64,000 nucleotides of DNA from CBDHEY01 sp965262305 (GTDB taxonomy: Bacteria; Pseudomonadota; Gammaproteobacteria; Pseudomonadales; Cellvibrionaceae): positions 806,001-870,000 of the forward strand of contig CBDHEY010000004.1 in the NCBI GenBank assembly GCA_965262305.1, given 5' to 3'. This document shows positions 1 to 7,817 of the stretch, piece after piece (the first letter of the stretch is position 1; each line of letters opens with the position of its first letter). The notes under the pieces are model-generated. The model made no database searches. It had not been told where the DNA came from and worked only from the letters and a program-made list of their open reading frames with translations. Made by a program: the position numbers and the translations under genes.

Positions 1-1616
1 TTTGAGTCTCTAATAATTCTAGCGTTATTGGGTGCACCGCAAATAACGATATGACTGACTTGATTAAATTTAAGTTTTGGGCCTTGAAGTGTAATTTCGA
101 GACCCGGCGCGTTTGGGTCATTATTCAGCAGTTGATTGCCCAATCGAAATGAAAGATTATCGAAAGGACCGCTAGGTGGAATTCCCACATGCCAATAATT
201 TTTCCTACCTGGATAATCCTGGATTGTCGTTTGGGTTCCTGGTGAAAGAACATTAATGGTGTGGGGCGAATATCTAAACGTGGACAAATAGCCCGTGGTA
301 ATTTTTCCCTCCGCAAATACATCCTGCGATAAAACTTCACCAACATAATCGATATTGGTTTCAATTCCGTAGAGAGTGGTTTTTGTGAGTGTTTCTTTCA
401 AACGGGTTAGACATGAGTTCCTATCGGTATCTGTAATTATTATTTTTGCGAGCATTGGATCAAAGTAAGGTGAAATATTAATGCCTGTTTCTATCCAGTG
501 ATCAATTCTTACATTATCAGAGTTTTGAGGAAAATAAACCTGGCTGAGTACCCCAGACGACGGTTGAAATTGATTGTTTGGATCTTCTGCGTAGATTCGA
601 ACCTGTATGCTGTGTTTTTTAGGATTTAAGTTCGCTTTTAAGTCTTTTAAATCTGCTAAGGTTTCTTCACCTAGTTTGATCATCCATTCGACAAGATCAA
701 TTTCAAAAATTTGCTCTGTGATTCCATGTTCGACTTGTAGTCGAGTATTCATTTCAAGAAAAAAGAAATCATCTGTGTCTGCATCATAAATAAATTCTAC
801 CGTGCCGGCACTTTGATAATGGGTAGCACTCGCAAGTGTATGCGCTACCTGGTTAAGTGATGTTCGTACAGACTCTGGAATGTTGGGCGCCGGTGTTTCT
901 TCGATGACTTTTTGATTGCGTCGTTGGGCAGAGCAGTCACGTTCTCCCAAAGTGAGAGCGTTTCCTTTTCCATCTCCAAAGACTTGGACTTCAATGTGAC
1001 GTGCACGAGATATGAACTTTTCTACAAATACGCCATCATTGGAAAAATTATTTTTGCTTAATCTTTTAACACTTTCAAACGCATTGACTAGTTCTACTTC
1101 ATTATGGCATGTGCTCATACCAATCCCACCACCTCCAGCAGTAGATTTAAGCATAATTGGAAATCCAATTTCTTTTGCTGTCCGTTTTGCTTCATCCAAA
1201 TTCGTAAGCAGTTGACTTCCGGGAAGCAGTGGAATGTTGTTTTGTTCTGCTATTTCTCTTGCACGATGTTTTAGTCCAAAATCACGAAGTTGTTTTTCTG
1301 TTGGACCTAAAAATACAATACCTTCTTTTATGCAGCGTGCTGCAAATTCGGCATTTTCACTGAGAAAACCGTAACCTGGATGAATTGCTTGTGCATCGTG
1401 GTTTTTAGCAACTGAAAAAAGCCTGTTTTGATCTAGATAAGTTTTAGTGGCATTGCCTTCTCCCAACGACACCGCTTCGTCAGCAAGTTCGACATGTAAC
1501 GAATCGCGATCAGCTTCTGAATAAACGACCAAGGATTGAATGTCTAATTTTCTTAAGGTTCGGATTATGCGAACCGCTATAGCTCCGCGGTTGGCAATGA
1601 GTACTTTTTTAAACAC
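1..1616 (-). CDS. Urea/guanidine carboxylase, partial (C-terminus beyond left edge)
   Basis: This is a biotin-dependent carboxylase that uses ATP and bicarbonate to carboxylate urea or, as shown for many members of this family, guanidine. I translated it from the reverse strand. It opens with VFKKVLIANRGAIA, a typical biotin-carboxylase start, and continues through HPGYGFLSEN, the glycine-rich ATP-grasp loop KSTAGGGGIG and the EMNTRLQVEHG motif. After the biotin-carboxylase part comes YWHVGIPPSGPFD, the signature of the allophanate-hydrolase-subunit-2-like (KipA) domain, which separates urea carboxylase from acetyl-, propionyl- and pyruvate carboxylases. The KipI-like and biotinyl domains must lie left of the window. 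The start is a GTG at 1616; an in-frame stop lies a little upstream and no clear Shine-Dalgarno is visible. The guanidine-II riboswitch upstream of the preceding gene favours guanidine over urea as the substrate. That last point is inference. Confidence 0.9.
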   Translation of the reverse strand, partial: MFKKVLIANRGAIAVRIIRTLRKLDIQSLVVYSEADRDSLHVELADEAVSLGEGNATKTYLDQNRLFSVAKNHDAQAIHPGYGFLSENAEFAARCIKEGIVFLGPTEKQLRDFGLKHRAREIAEQNNIPLLPGSQLLTNLDEAKRTAKEIGFPIMLKSTAGGGGIGMSTCHNEVELVNAFESVKRLSKNNFSNDGVFVEKFISRARHIEVQVFGDGKGNALTLGERDCSAQRRNQKVIEETPAPNIPESVRTSLNQVAHTLASATHYQSAGTVEFIYDADTDDFFFLEMNTRLQVEHGITEQIFEIDLVEWMIKLGEETLADLKDLKANLNPKKHSIQVRIYAEDPNNQFQPSSGVLSQVYFPQNSDNVRIDHWIETGINISPYFDPMLAKIIITDTDRNSCLTRLKETLTKTTLYGIETNIDYVGEVLSQDVFAEGKITTGYLSTFRYSPHTINVLSPGTQTTIQDYPGRKNYWHVGIPPSGPFDNLSFRLGNQLLNNDPNAPGLEITLQGPKLKFNQVSHIVICGAPNNARIIRDS

Positions 1617-1840
1617 TGTAGTTAACCAAATTTAAATGATGTATTTCATCCCAAAAAATTTTTTAATTCAGGATTGACCTATTTTCGTCACAGTAGTTAT
1701 CAAATTTAGGATGACTTAGTTAGAGAGTAATAATCTTCATTCTTTATTGATATTCAATAGACGATATTAAAATATTCAAAAGTTACGACATTTGTCGAAT
1801 AGTACTTTCAAGCGGTTTATCTTTTTATCTCTTTCTGATG

Positions 1841-2320
1841 TCATTTGGTCGCCTCGCTGGAATCGTTGGCGTTCTTTTCTGGTAGCGGATGTACTGGTGG
1901 TAATATCGCTGCAGAAAGCAGTAGCTTTCCTGTGATGACCCCACGCCTAGATATCATTTCATTAGCGATAGCTTTGAGTTTTTCTCCAGGCCCCTGAACG
2001 AGCACCACGGACATAGTTTTTGCGTTTTCTAGATTGACATTAAGATTACTTATAACTTCATCGATGTGCTTGTATTGGATGTCTGCCAATTGCTTTTGGA
2101 GATGCGGTACTGAATGGTCATAGACGAGATTAATTGTTCCGGCCATGATTTCCTCACCTACTTCTTCTTTGTATTCGTTGATCTTTTGGTGAAGAACGTC
2201 CGTGATCGCCTGAGATCGGCTTTCGTAATCACGAGCGTCAACCATTTTGTCGAATTCTAAAAGTAGACTTTCTGGTAAAGAAACGCTAATACGACTTAGT
2301 TTATCTTTGTTTTGCTCCAT
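1841..2320 (-). CDS. NikR-like ribbon-helix-helix regulator lacking the nickel ligands
   Basis: The protein has a ribbon-helix-helix DNA-binding segment (residues about 9-48, RISVSLPESLLLEF) followed by a NikR-type ACT-like C-terminal domain. In E. coli NikR the high-affinity nickel site is His76, His87, His89 and Cys95. Aligned by eye, these are Tyr83, Asn94, Asn96 and Thr102 here, so the site appears lost. It may sense another ligand or act constitutively. The ATG at 2320 is chosen because GGAAG sits six bases upstream and the ribbon-helix-helix begins just after it. A longer frame opening at 2398 would have to be translated from riboswitch sequence. It is separated by about 220 bases from the carboxylase gene, which it may control. 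The family assignment is firm; the loss of ligands rests on a manual alignment. Confidence 0.82.
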   Translation of the reverse strand: MEQNKDKLSRISVSLPESLLLEFDKMVDARDYESRSQAITDVLHQKINEYKEEVGEEIMAGTINLVYDHSVPHLQKQLADIQYKHIDEVISNLNVNLENAKTMSVVLVQGPGEKLKAIANEMISRRGVITGKLLLSAAILPPVHPLPEKNANDSSEATK

Positions 2321-2356
2321 CTCAGTCTTCCCAGTTATTTTGCATAGGTCACTTAG

Positions 2357-2397
2357 ACAGGCCGTCCTGCTATGAATAGTCCTAAGGGGTCGTCCCA
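2357..2397 (-). ncRNA. Guanidine-II (mini-ykkC) riboswitch
   Basis: On the minus strand two short stem-loops with ACGR tetraloops occur in tandem. The first is GGG-ACGA-CCC (2396 down to 2387). The second is CAGG-ACGG-CCTG (2369 down to 2358), with a further G-T wobble at its base. They are joined by a linker of about 17 bases and lie 36 bases before the NikR-like start codon. Paired hairpins with ACGR loops are the defining feature of the guanidine-II class, which binds free guanidinium and usually frees a Shine-Dalgarno sequence downstream. The location, upstream of a urea/guanidine carboxylase locus, matches the known distribution of the class. The likely regulated Shine-Dalgarno is GGAAG at about 2327-2331. 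Both hairpins are directly visible; ligand specificity follows from the class. Confidence 0.88.
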
Positions 2398-2443
2398 TTA
2401 GGTTGTACTGTTTACTTCAAAGTATATGTTTGGATTAACCCAG

Positions 2444-3805
2444 TTAAAATAGATGGCTATACCGTTCTATTTCCCAACTTGAAATAGCTTGATGGTAGCT
2501 ATTCCATTCATCTTGTTTGTATCTTATAAACTCTTGCTTTAGTTCTTTACCAAGTACTTGCTCGATCAATGGATCCTTGTCGAATTCGATTATCGCCTCT
2601 TGAAGTGTTCTTGGTAAAAACTCAATATTTCGAGCTTCTCTCTCTGATTCAGAGAGTTCATATAGATTATCTTCCTGTGGTTTCCCCGGGTCGATGGTGT
2701 TTTTAATCCCTTCGAGTCCTGCTGCTAGAGCGAGAGTTGCAGCAAGGTAAGGGTTCACTGAACCATCGGCGTTTCGCGATTCACAACGTCCGCCATTCAT
2801 TGGCACTCGAATAGAATTAGTGCGATTATTTGAACCAAAAGAATTGAAAACAGGTGCCCAAGTAAAATAGGGCATATCACCTTGTCTCACTAATCGCTTG
2901 TAACTATTGACTGTTGGCGCAAATGCAGCACAAAGCGCCTTACCGTGTTGAATAATTCCACCAATAAAATGATATCCCAAGGGAGTAATTCCCAATCCAT
3001 TGGGATCGTCAACTGGGTCGCATTTAAATAAATTTTTCCCGCTCTCTAGATCATAAAGCGACATATTAAAGTGGGCCCCATTTCCGGTTTTATCGGAAAA
3101 AGGTTTTGGCATGAACGTCGCGAGTAGATTTTCTTCTCGAGCAAACTCTTTCGCCATCAAGCGTAAAAAAGTAAATCTATCACACGTGACTAATGCATCG
3201 TCATAAGTAAAGTCAAATTCGTATTGGCCATTTGCATCTTCATGGTCGAAAGAATATAAATCCCAGCCCAGATCGTTGATAGCACTCGCCATCTTATCAA
3301 GCCAAGAAAATTGATGGAGGAAACCTCTTGCGTCGTAGCATGGCTTAATCAGTTTATCATCTTTATTGGGAACTGAAAGATTACCTGCTTCATCTTGATT
3401 TAAAACAAAGATTTCTGCTTCGATACCAAGGTGAAATCCAAAACCCAACTCGGCTGCTTGCTGCATTACATTTTTTAGTGCGACGCGTGTATTGAGCGAA
3501 TAAGGTTGACCTTTAAAGGTGTTATCCGCTGGCATCCAGGCGATTTCCGTTTGCCAAGGTAATTGAATGATATGATCTAAGTCCGGAACGGATGCGATTT
3601 CGTCGTCGTTTGGTGCTTGGCCCAACCCATCTAGTGCGTAGCCAGTGTATAATTCGGATCCGTGAGCCATATGTTCTAAATGATGAATTGGCACTACTTT
3701 GCCTTTTGGTATCCCGTGGATATCAACGTAAGCGCCTAGACAATATTTAACACCTTTTTCAATTAGGGCGGACTGGATTCGAGCTATTTCTTCTTTTGAT
3801 TTCAT
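2444..3805 (-). CDS. Gamma-glutamylmethylamide synthetase-like / type III glutamine synthetase-like ligase
   Basis: This 453-residue enzyme belongs to the glutamine synthetase superfamily and resembles GlnT/GMAS proteins, which join glutamate to ammonia or methylamine using ATP. Visible signatures include VDIHGIPKGK near the N-terminus, the metal-site region GIEAEIF, DHEDANGQYEFDF, NGAHFNMSLYD with the catalytic-site histidines, the ATP-site stretch APTVNSYKRL, and NPYLAATLALAAGL. The C-terminus WEIERYSHLF is also GMAS-like. The ATG at 3805 is preferred over an upstream ATG because AGGTGGAG lies just before it; this start is one base past the creatininase stop, so the two genes are coupled. 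Next to an amidohydrolase, a small-amine ABC transporter and guanidine-responsive genes, it could capture an amine released from the imported compound. The true amine substrate cannot be read from sequence. Confidence 0.82.
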   Translation of the reverse strand: MKSKEEIARIQSALIEKGVKYCLGAYVDIHGIPKGKVVPIHHLEHMAHGSELYTGYALDGLGQAPNDDEIASVPDLDHIIQLPWQTEIAWMPADNTFKGQPYSLNTRVALKNVMQQAAELGFGFHLGIEAEIFVLNQDEAGNLSVPNKDDKLIKPCYDARGFLHQFSWLDKMASAINDLGWDLYSFDHEDANGQYEFDFTYDDALVTCDRFTFLRLMAKEFAREENLLATFMPKPFSDKTGNGAHFNMSLYDLESGKNLFKCDPVDDPNGLGITPLGYHFIGGIIQHGKALCAAFAPTVNSYKRLVRQGDMPYFTWAPVFNSFGSNNRTNSIRVPMNGGRCESRNADGSVNPYLAATLALAAGLEGIKNTIDPGKPQEDNLYELSESEREARNIEFLPRTLQEAIIEFDKDPLIEQVLGKELKQEFIRYKQDEWNSYHQAISSWEIERYSHLF

Positions 3806-3806
3806 G

Positions 3807-4577
3807 TTAGATCTCCACCTTTTCTGTGTATGAAACATCTAATGGTGGCGCTTCTTTAATACCTTTTTGAATGATTTTATCGAGGTCGCTTACCATGTTG
3901 GCGAAAAGCGTTTGGCCTTTTTCTTGCGATGCTGTACTTGGTGTGCCAGTAACGCCATTTGCGCTAGTACGGTTAACAGGATGAGCAAACACATGATCAT
4001 GTGTTCTATCTGGATCGTCACTCGTATTGCACTTTTCTTCTCTCACCATTTCTTCATCAAGGAACATCATTAATGATGTTTCTGCATCGTTTGCGTGCCA
4101 GTCATCGGCATCTGCATGGTGTTCTAATTTCACGCGATCACTTATATCGCTTGTATTGATCAATGCAACCATAAGATCGTCATGCTCCGCACGAAGCATT
4201 TCCAGTGCACAACGTAAGGGAGCAAAATTAGTGACGTGGGCGTTTAATAGAAATAGTCGCCTTACTCCAGTTGCGTAGGCCCAGTCCCCTATATCTTTTA
4301 CTACGTCTATTAAGGTTTTAGGTTGCAAAGCAATCGTGCCTGGCCATCGTTTCGAATGACCAATTGAACAGCCATATGGCAGGCTGGGTAAAATGAAAAC
4401 ATCATCTAATGATATTTTCTTCGCTACATGGTCTGCGATACTGGTGTCAACGCCGCAACCCAAGTGAGGTCCATGTTGCTCTGTGGCTCCGACCGGCAAT
4501 ATTGCCGTGTCGATCCCTTCCTTGACACGTTCACCAATTTCTTCCCAGGTTAAGTAATGCCATTCGTTCATATTCAA
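3807..4577 (-). CDS. Creatininase-family amidohydrolase
   Basis: The creatininase family contains metal-dependent amidohydrolases that open cyclic or linear amides (creatininase, formamide hydrolases, MftE and others). The metal-site motif is intact: LPVGATEQHGPHLG supplies Glu33 and His35, Asp44 follows in GVDT, His114 lies in LNAHVTN where the family usually has NGHGGN, and HANDAETS (His161, Glu166) matches the downstream HAGxxETS-type motif. At 256 residues it has the usual length. It sits between the ABC ATPase gene (3-base gap) and the GMAS-like gene (1-base gap), so the five genes from the binding protein onward look like one operon. The NAHVTN variant and the context suggest a substrate other than creatinine, perhaps a methylated or acylated guanidine, urea or amide. 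That is inference. Confidence 0.85.
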   Translation of the reverse strand: MNMNEWHYLTWEEIGERVKEGIDTAILPVGATEQHGPHLGCGVDTSIADHVAKKISLDDVFILPSLPYGCSIGHSKRWPGTIALQPKTLIDVVKDIGDWAYATGVRRLFLLNAHVTNFAPLRCALEMLRAEHDDLMVALINTSDISDRVKLEHHADADDWHANDAETSLMMFLDEEMVREEKCNTSDDPDRTHDHVFAHPVNRTSANGVTGTPSTASQEKGQTLFANMVSDLDKIIQKGIKEAPPLDVSYTEKVEI

Positions 4578-4580
4578 AAA

Positions 4581-5495
4581 TTAAAATACACTTGGTACGT
4601 CATCATCAATGTGAACCATTCTTACCATGTTAAGCTTGTCGGAAGATATTTCTACACTTTCGTCGTCGGGGTGCACAAGTTCTTCAAGACGCTTTTTGGT
4701 TGCTAAAAATTCATCTGATAGAAGTTGGCCTGTATTCCGTGGTTGTGGGACGGGAACTTCTATCACTTCTTCAACTTCGCCGGGGTGGGCTCTTAATACT
4801 AAAATACGGTCTGCAAGATAAATTGCTTCGTCGAGATCGTGAGTGATAAAAACCACAGTGATGTCAATATTTTTCCATATTTCTAACAGGTGTGATTGCA
4901 TTTTGCAGCGAGTTTGAGGATCTAAAGCACCAAATGGTTCATCCATTAGGAGAATCTTGGGTTGATTTGCTAGTGCTCTAGCGATCGCTACACGTTGTTT
5001 CATTCCACCAGAAAGTTGGTGAGGATAGCTATCGGAAAATTTAGCAAGCCCTACTAGTTCTATCCACTGCATAGCTTGCTCTTCAGCTGCTGGAAAACCG
5101 TGACCGGATTCTAGTAAGCCAAACATCACGTTGCGTTTAACAGTGAGCCAAGGGAATAGCGTATAGCCCTGAAAGACCATGCCTCGATCTGGACCTGGGC
5201 CGGTAACTGAATTTCCGTTGAGAAGAACGGAACCACCGCTAGGTGATTCCAGTCCTGCGAGAATTCTAATTAGTGTGGATTTTCCGCAACCTGAAGGGCC
5301 AATTACACAGACAAATTCTCGTTTATGCGCTTTAAAATTTATATTATTTAGCGCGGTTATTGCACCTTTTGGGGTATCAAAATACTTATATAGATTTTTA
5401 ACTTCCAGCGTAACGGGACGTTGTTTTAATCGGTCAAACCGATCTTTAACTTTTGCTGATTGTTCTAAATAACTGGGTAAGGATGTTTGACTCAT
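4581..5495 (-). CDS. ABC transporter ATP-binding protein, nitrate/taurine/urea-carboxylase type
   Basis: This is the ATPase of an importer of the NitT/TauT class. Walker A is GPSGCGKST (residues 66-74), the signature is LSGGMKQR, Walker B is ILLMDEPFGALD and the H-loop is FITHD. The 304-residue length includes an N-terminal lead of about 30 residues and an acidic C-terminal tail that is longer than in TauB or SsuB. It lies 10 bases downstream of the permease gene and 3 bases upstream of the creatininase gene. Its partner binding protein resembles the family linked to urea carboxylase, so the cargo is probably a small nitrogen compound such as a urea or guanidine derivative. Confidence 0.93.
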   Translation of the reverse strand: MSQTSLPSYLEQSAKVKDRFDRLKQRPVTLEVKNLYKYFDTPKGAITALNNINFKAHKREFVCVIGPSGCGKSTLIRILAGLESPSGGSVLLNGNSVTGPGPDRGMVFQGYTLFPWLTVKRNVMFGLLESGHGFPAAEEQAMQWIELVGLAKFSDSYPHQLSGGMKQRVAIARALANQPKILLMDEPFGALDPQTRCKMQSHLLEIWKNIDITVVFITHDLDEAIYLADRILVLRAHPGEVEEVIEVPVPQPRNTGQLLSDEFLATKKRLEELVHPDDESVEISSDKLNMVRMVHIDDDVPSVF

Positions 5496-5505
5496 CGCGC
5501 AACTC

Positions 5506-6471
5506 CTATACCTTTGCGTTTGCTTTTTGCCACGGGAAGATGCGTTTACCTATCGCGGCAAGAATTAAATCGAATGTTAAACCAATAATTCCAATAATAA
5601 TGATAGCGGCGAAAACATTATCAAAATTTTTATATCTAGCTTGTTGTGTAATAAACCAAGTTATTCCAGAGCTAGTTCCAATAAGCTCCGCAACAATTAA
5701 ATAGGTCCAAGCCCACCCAAGAAGAATTCGCATGTCGCGATACAAATCGGGTAGAACACCGGGAACTACCACTTTAAACAGTAAAGATTTGTTCTTTGCC
5801 CCGAGTGTTTGAGCGGCTTCAATAATGGAAGGATCGAGTTTTTTTGTCGTATTTGCGATAACCAATACCTGTTGGAAAAAAGTACCGATAAAAATTATCG
5901 CAATTTTCGGAGCGTGATAAATACCTAATATTGCCACAGCGAGTGCGCCAAATGCAGGGGCAGGAAGGTATCGAAAAAATTCAATAAAGGGTTCAAATAA
6001 CCGTGAGAAAAAATCATAGGTTCCAGCAAGTATTCCCAAAGGTACTCCAATTAACGATGAAAGTACAAACCCCCAAAAGATAACTTGAATGCTATCCCAC
6101 AAACTTTCATGAAGCCATTTCTCACTTCTTCGTCGTGGCTCGGTTGTAAAAGAAGTATAAAGCGCAACAGCTACTTCGTGAGGCGCTGGAAGATAGATTG
6201 GGTTTGCTCTTTTTCCGGTTGGCGGCTCTAGTCCTTCGTTACGTGTGTTTTTTACCTCTTGAAAAAAAAGCTCTCTTTCGACCAGTAATCCTTCTTGGAA
6301 GTAATCGACTCCACCTTTTGTTTCAATTTTTATCATCGGGTGCCACATAAATGGCAAATAACTCACCATGCACCACAATCCGATTGGTAATAGAAAACTG
6401 CACAGAGAAATAATCATTCTCTGACGATCATTCAGATTTTTTCGTACTGCGAGCCATTGAGAGTTTGACAT
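5506..6471 (-). CDS. ABC transporter permease, NitT/TauT type
   Basis: This is an inner-membrane permease with a first membrane segment near residues 20-42, a polar periplasmic stretch of about 90 residues rich in charged residues, and then a bundle of hydrophobic helices. The EAA loop that contacts the ATPase is visible (EAAQTLGAKNKSLLFKVVVP). The large loop between the first and second helices is typical of permeases found beside urea carboxylase genes. It is 321 residues long and follows the binding-protein gene after a gap of 146 bases in which I find no convincing terminator, so it probably belongs to the same transcript. Confidence 0.9.
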   Translation of the reverse strand: MSNSQWLAVRKNLNDRQRMIISLCSFLLPIGLWCMVSYLPFMWHPMIKIETKGGVDYFQEGLLVERELFFQEVKNTRNEGLEPPTGKRANPIYLPAPHEVAVALYTSFTTEPRRRSEKWLHESLWDSIQVIFWGFVLSSLIGVPLGILAGTYDFFSRLFEPFIEFFRYLPAPAFGALAVAILGIYHAPKIAIIFIGTFFQQVLVIANTTKKLDPSIIEAAQTLGAKNKSLLFKVVVPGVLPDLYRDMRILLGWAWTYLIVAELIGTSSGITWFITQQARYKNFDNVFAAIIIIGIIGLTFDLILAAIGKRIFPWQKANAKV

Positions 6472-6617
6472 TCGACAAATCCGATTAAGTGAAATACTTT
6501 GTTTCGTTTATTTGAAAAACAAAAATTGATTGAGTCGTATTTTCTAAAATTAAAAATTAATGAAAAAATTATGTCTTCAACTGCAAACCTTCCTTGGCCT
6601 GCGAATTGTAATGATGT

Positions 6618-7595
6618 TTAAAGCCCTAGCATCAAGCTGGTATCGATATACGAATCAATATCTTGCGGATCACTGTAGACTTCATTTGCGACGTTAAAGT
6701 CGTCGGAGATTTTTGATGAACCATAAAGTGATTTAAATCCATCGCTCTTTTTAAGAAATACTTTTGCTTCATCTAATGTAAGAATTTTAGTGCCTTCAAT
6801 AAAGCCTTCGTATTCTTTCGGTTTTAGGCCAACGCGCGCCGCCATAATGGATACTGCCTCATCGCGAGTTTTAGGGTCATTTAAGAAAGCTACAGCTTGG
6901 TACCATACTTTAAGTACTTTCTCCCACTCGGCTTTTCTGGAAGCAAGGCTAGCTGGTGATACGGCTAATACGTCGTAAATTAGACCGGGTTCATCGGCAC
7001 TAGAATAAATACGCTTTGAACCTGCAACAAGTTTTAATGCTTGTCCTGAGTTCGGTTGCCATGCGACGATTGCGTCAACATCACCCGACGCAAGTACTTG
7101 TGGCGTTTCATTAGTTGGAACATTAACGAGTGTGACATCTTTTTCGGTCAATCCTGATTTTTCAAGGGCATTAAGCAACAGTAAATGACCCACAAAACCG
7201 ATTTCAACACCGACTTTTTTGCCTTTCAAGTCTTTAATAGACTTGATGCCAGGGCGTGCAACTATCATGTCATTGCCGTTACTGTAATCGTTTATAAGGA
7301 TCATTACGCTTTTTGCACCGGTAGAGCCTGTTACAAGCGCGTCACCATTAGTCATGGTAACAGCGTCAAGTTGGCCAGCAGCAAAGGCATCCATACTAGC
7401 GACGTAATCAAACCACTCGAACTCTACATCAACACCGGCTTTTTTAAACATTTCTTTTTCAACAGCTATTTCCCAAGCTACCCATCCTGGCCAATCTGAA
7501 TAGCCGATTTTGAGAGGTTTCGCTGCATGGGCTGCTGCGGTCATCAGTAGGCTTGCCATTAAAGAGGCTAATACACCAAAAATATTTTTGTTCAT
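6618..7595 (-). CDS. ABC transporter periplasmic binding protein, urea-carboxylase-region type
   Basis: The protein has a clear signal peptide (residues 1-24, cleavage after AHA) and then the NMT1/TauA-like fold. The opening GYSDWPGWVAWEIAVEK and the later MTNGDALVTG and GVEIGFVGHLLL are characteristic of the binding proteins that accompany urea carboxylase (the TIGR03427 group as I remember it). The ligand is unknown for that group but is thought to be urea or a compound that yields it. It is the first gene of the operon, preceded by a purine-rich Shine-Dalgarno (AGGGGGA). The second to fourth codons read AACAAAAAT, an A-rich stretch similar to Hfq/Crc target sites, and crc is present in this window. 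Confidence 0.9.
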   Translation of the reverse strand: MNKNIFGVLASLMASLLMTAAAHAAKPLKIGYSDWPGWVAWEIAVEKEMFKKAGVDVEFEWFDYVASMDAFAAGQLDAVTMTNGDALVTGSTGAKSVMILINDYSNGNDMIVARPGIKSIKDLKGKKVGVEIGFVGHLLLLNALEKSGLTEKDVTLVNVPTNETPQVLASGDVDAIVAWQPNSGQALKLVAGSKRIYSSADEPGLIYDVLAVSPASLASRKAEWEKVLKVWYQAVAFLNDPKTRDEAVSIMAARVGLKPKEYEGFIEGTKILTLDEAKVFLKKSDGFKSLYGSSKISDDFNVANEVYSDPQDIDSYIDTSLMLGL

Positions 7596-7611
7596 GTCTC
7601 CCCCTAAGAGT

Positions 7612-7643
7612 CAGTATTACGAAAAATTAAAATCGTAATACTG
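7612..7643. promoter_or_regulatory. Perfect inverted repeat overlapping the predicted transcription start
   Basis: Two perfect 11-base arms, CAGTATTACGA (7612-7622) and TCGTAATACTG (7633-7643), flank a 10-base AT-rich spacer. The repeat lies between the sigma-54-type promoter and the binding-protein start codon, about where the +1 base should fall. It could be an operator for the neighbouring TetR protein, or an RNA hairpin at the 5' end of the message. It has no run of T residues, so it is not a standard terminator. Confidence 0.6.
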
Positions 7644-7646
7644 AAA

Positions 7647-7662
7647 AGCAATGTATATGCCA
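7647..7662 (-). promoter_or_regulatory. Sigma-54-type promoter of the ABC transporter operon
   Basis: The minus strand reads TGGCATATACATTGCT. The -24 GG and -12 GC are separated by exactly ten bases, and TGGCA and TTGCT match the consensus cores; two bases after TGGCA differ. The start codon is about 50 bases downstream. About 125 bases further upstream, TGGTGCA (7787-7793) matches one half of an NtrC site, at a usual distance for an NtrC enhancer, but the second half is poor. Control by nitrogen limitation through NtrC and RpoN is therefore likely for this nitrogen-uptake operon. Confidence 0.65.
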
Positions 7663-7817
7663 TTGAGCTTAAATGTTATAACCTTATGAAAGTAAAGGAG
7701 TTTATTTTTGGTTGTTAAATTTAATTCAGGAATAAAATGAAATTAAGCGCCTCAAAGAGTGCGCAGGATTTTGACGTGATGTATTTTGGTGCAAAGAAAT
7801 ACGTGCGGAATTCCTTT

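Noticed and set aside
2321..2398. N-terminal extension of the NikR-like protein from an ATG at 2398
   Set aside because: It would be translated from the two riboswitch hairpins; the ATG at 2320 has a Shine-Dalgarno and fits the domain start.
7596..7817. Second guanidine riboswitch upstream of the transporter operon
   Set aside because: No paired ACGR hairpins and no ykkC or guanidine-III consensus are visible there.
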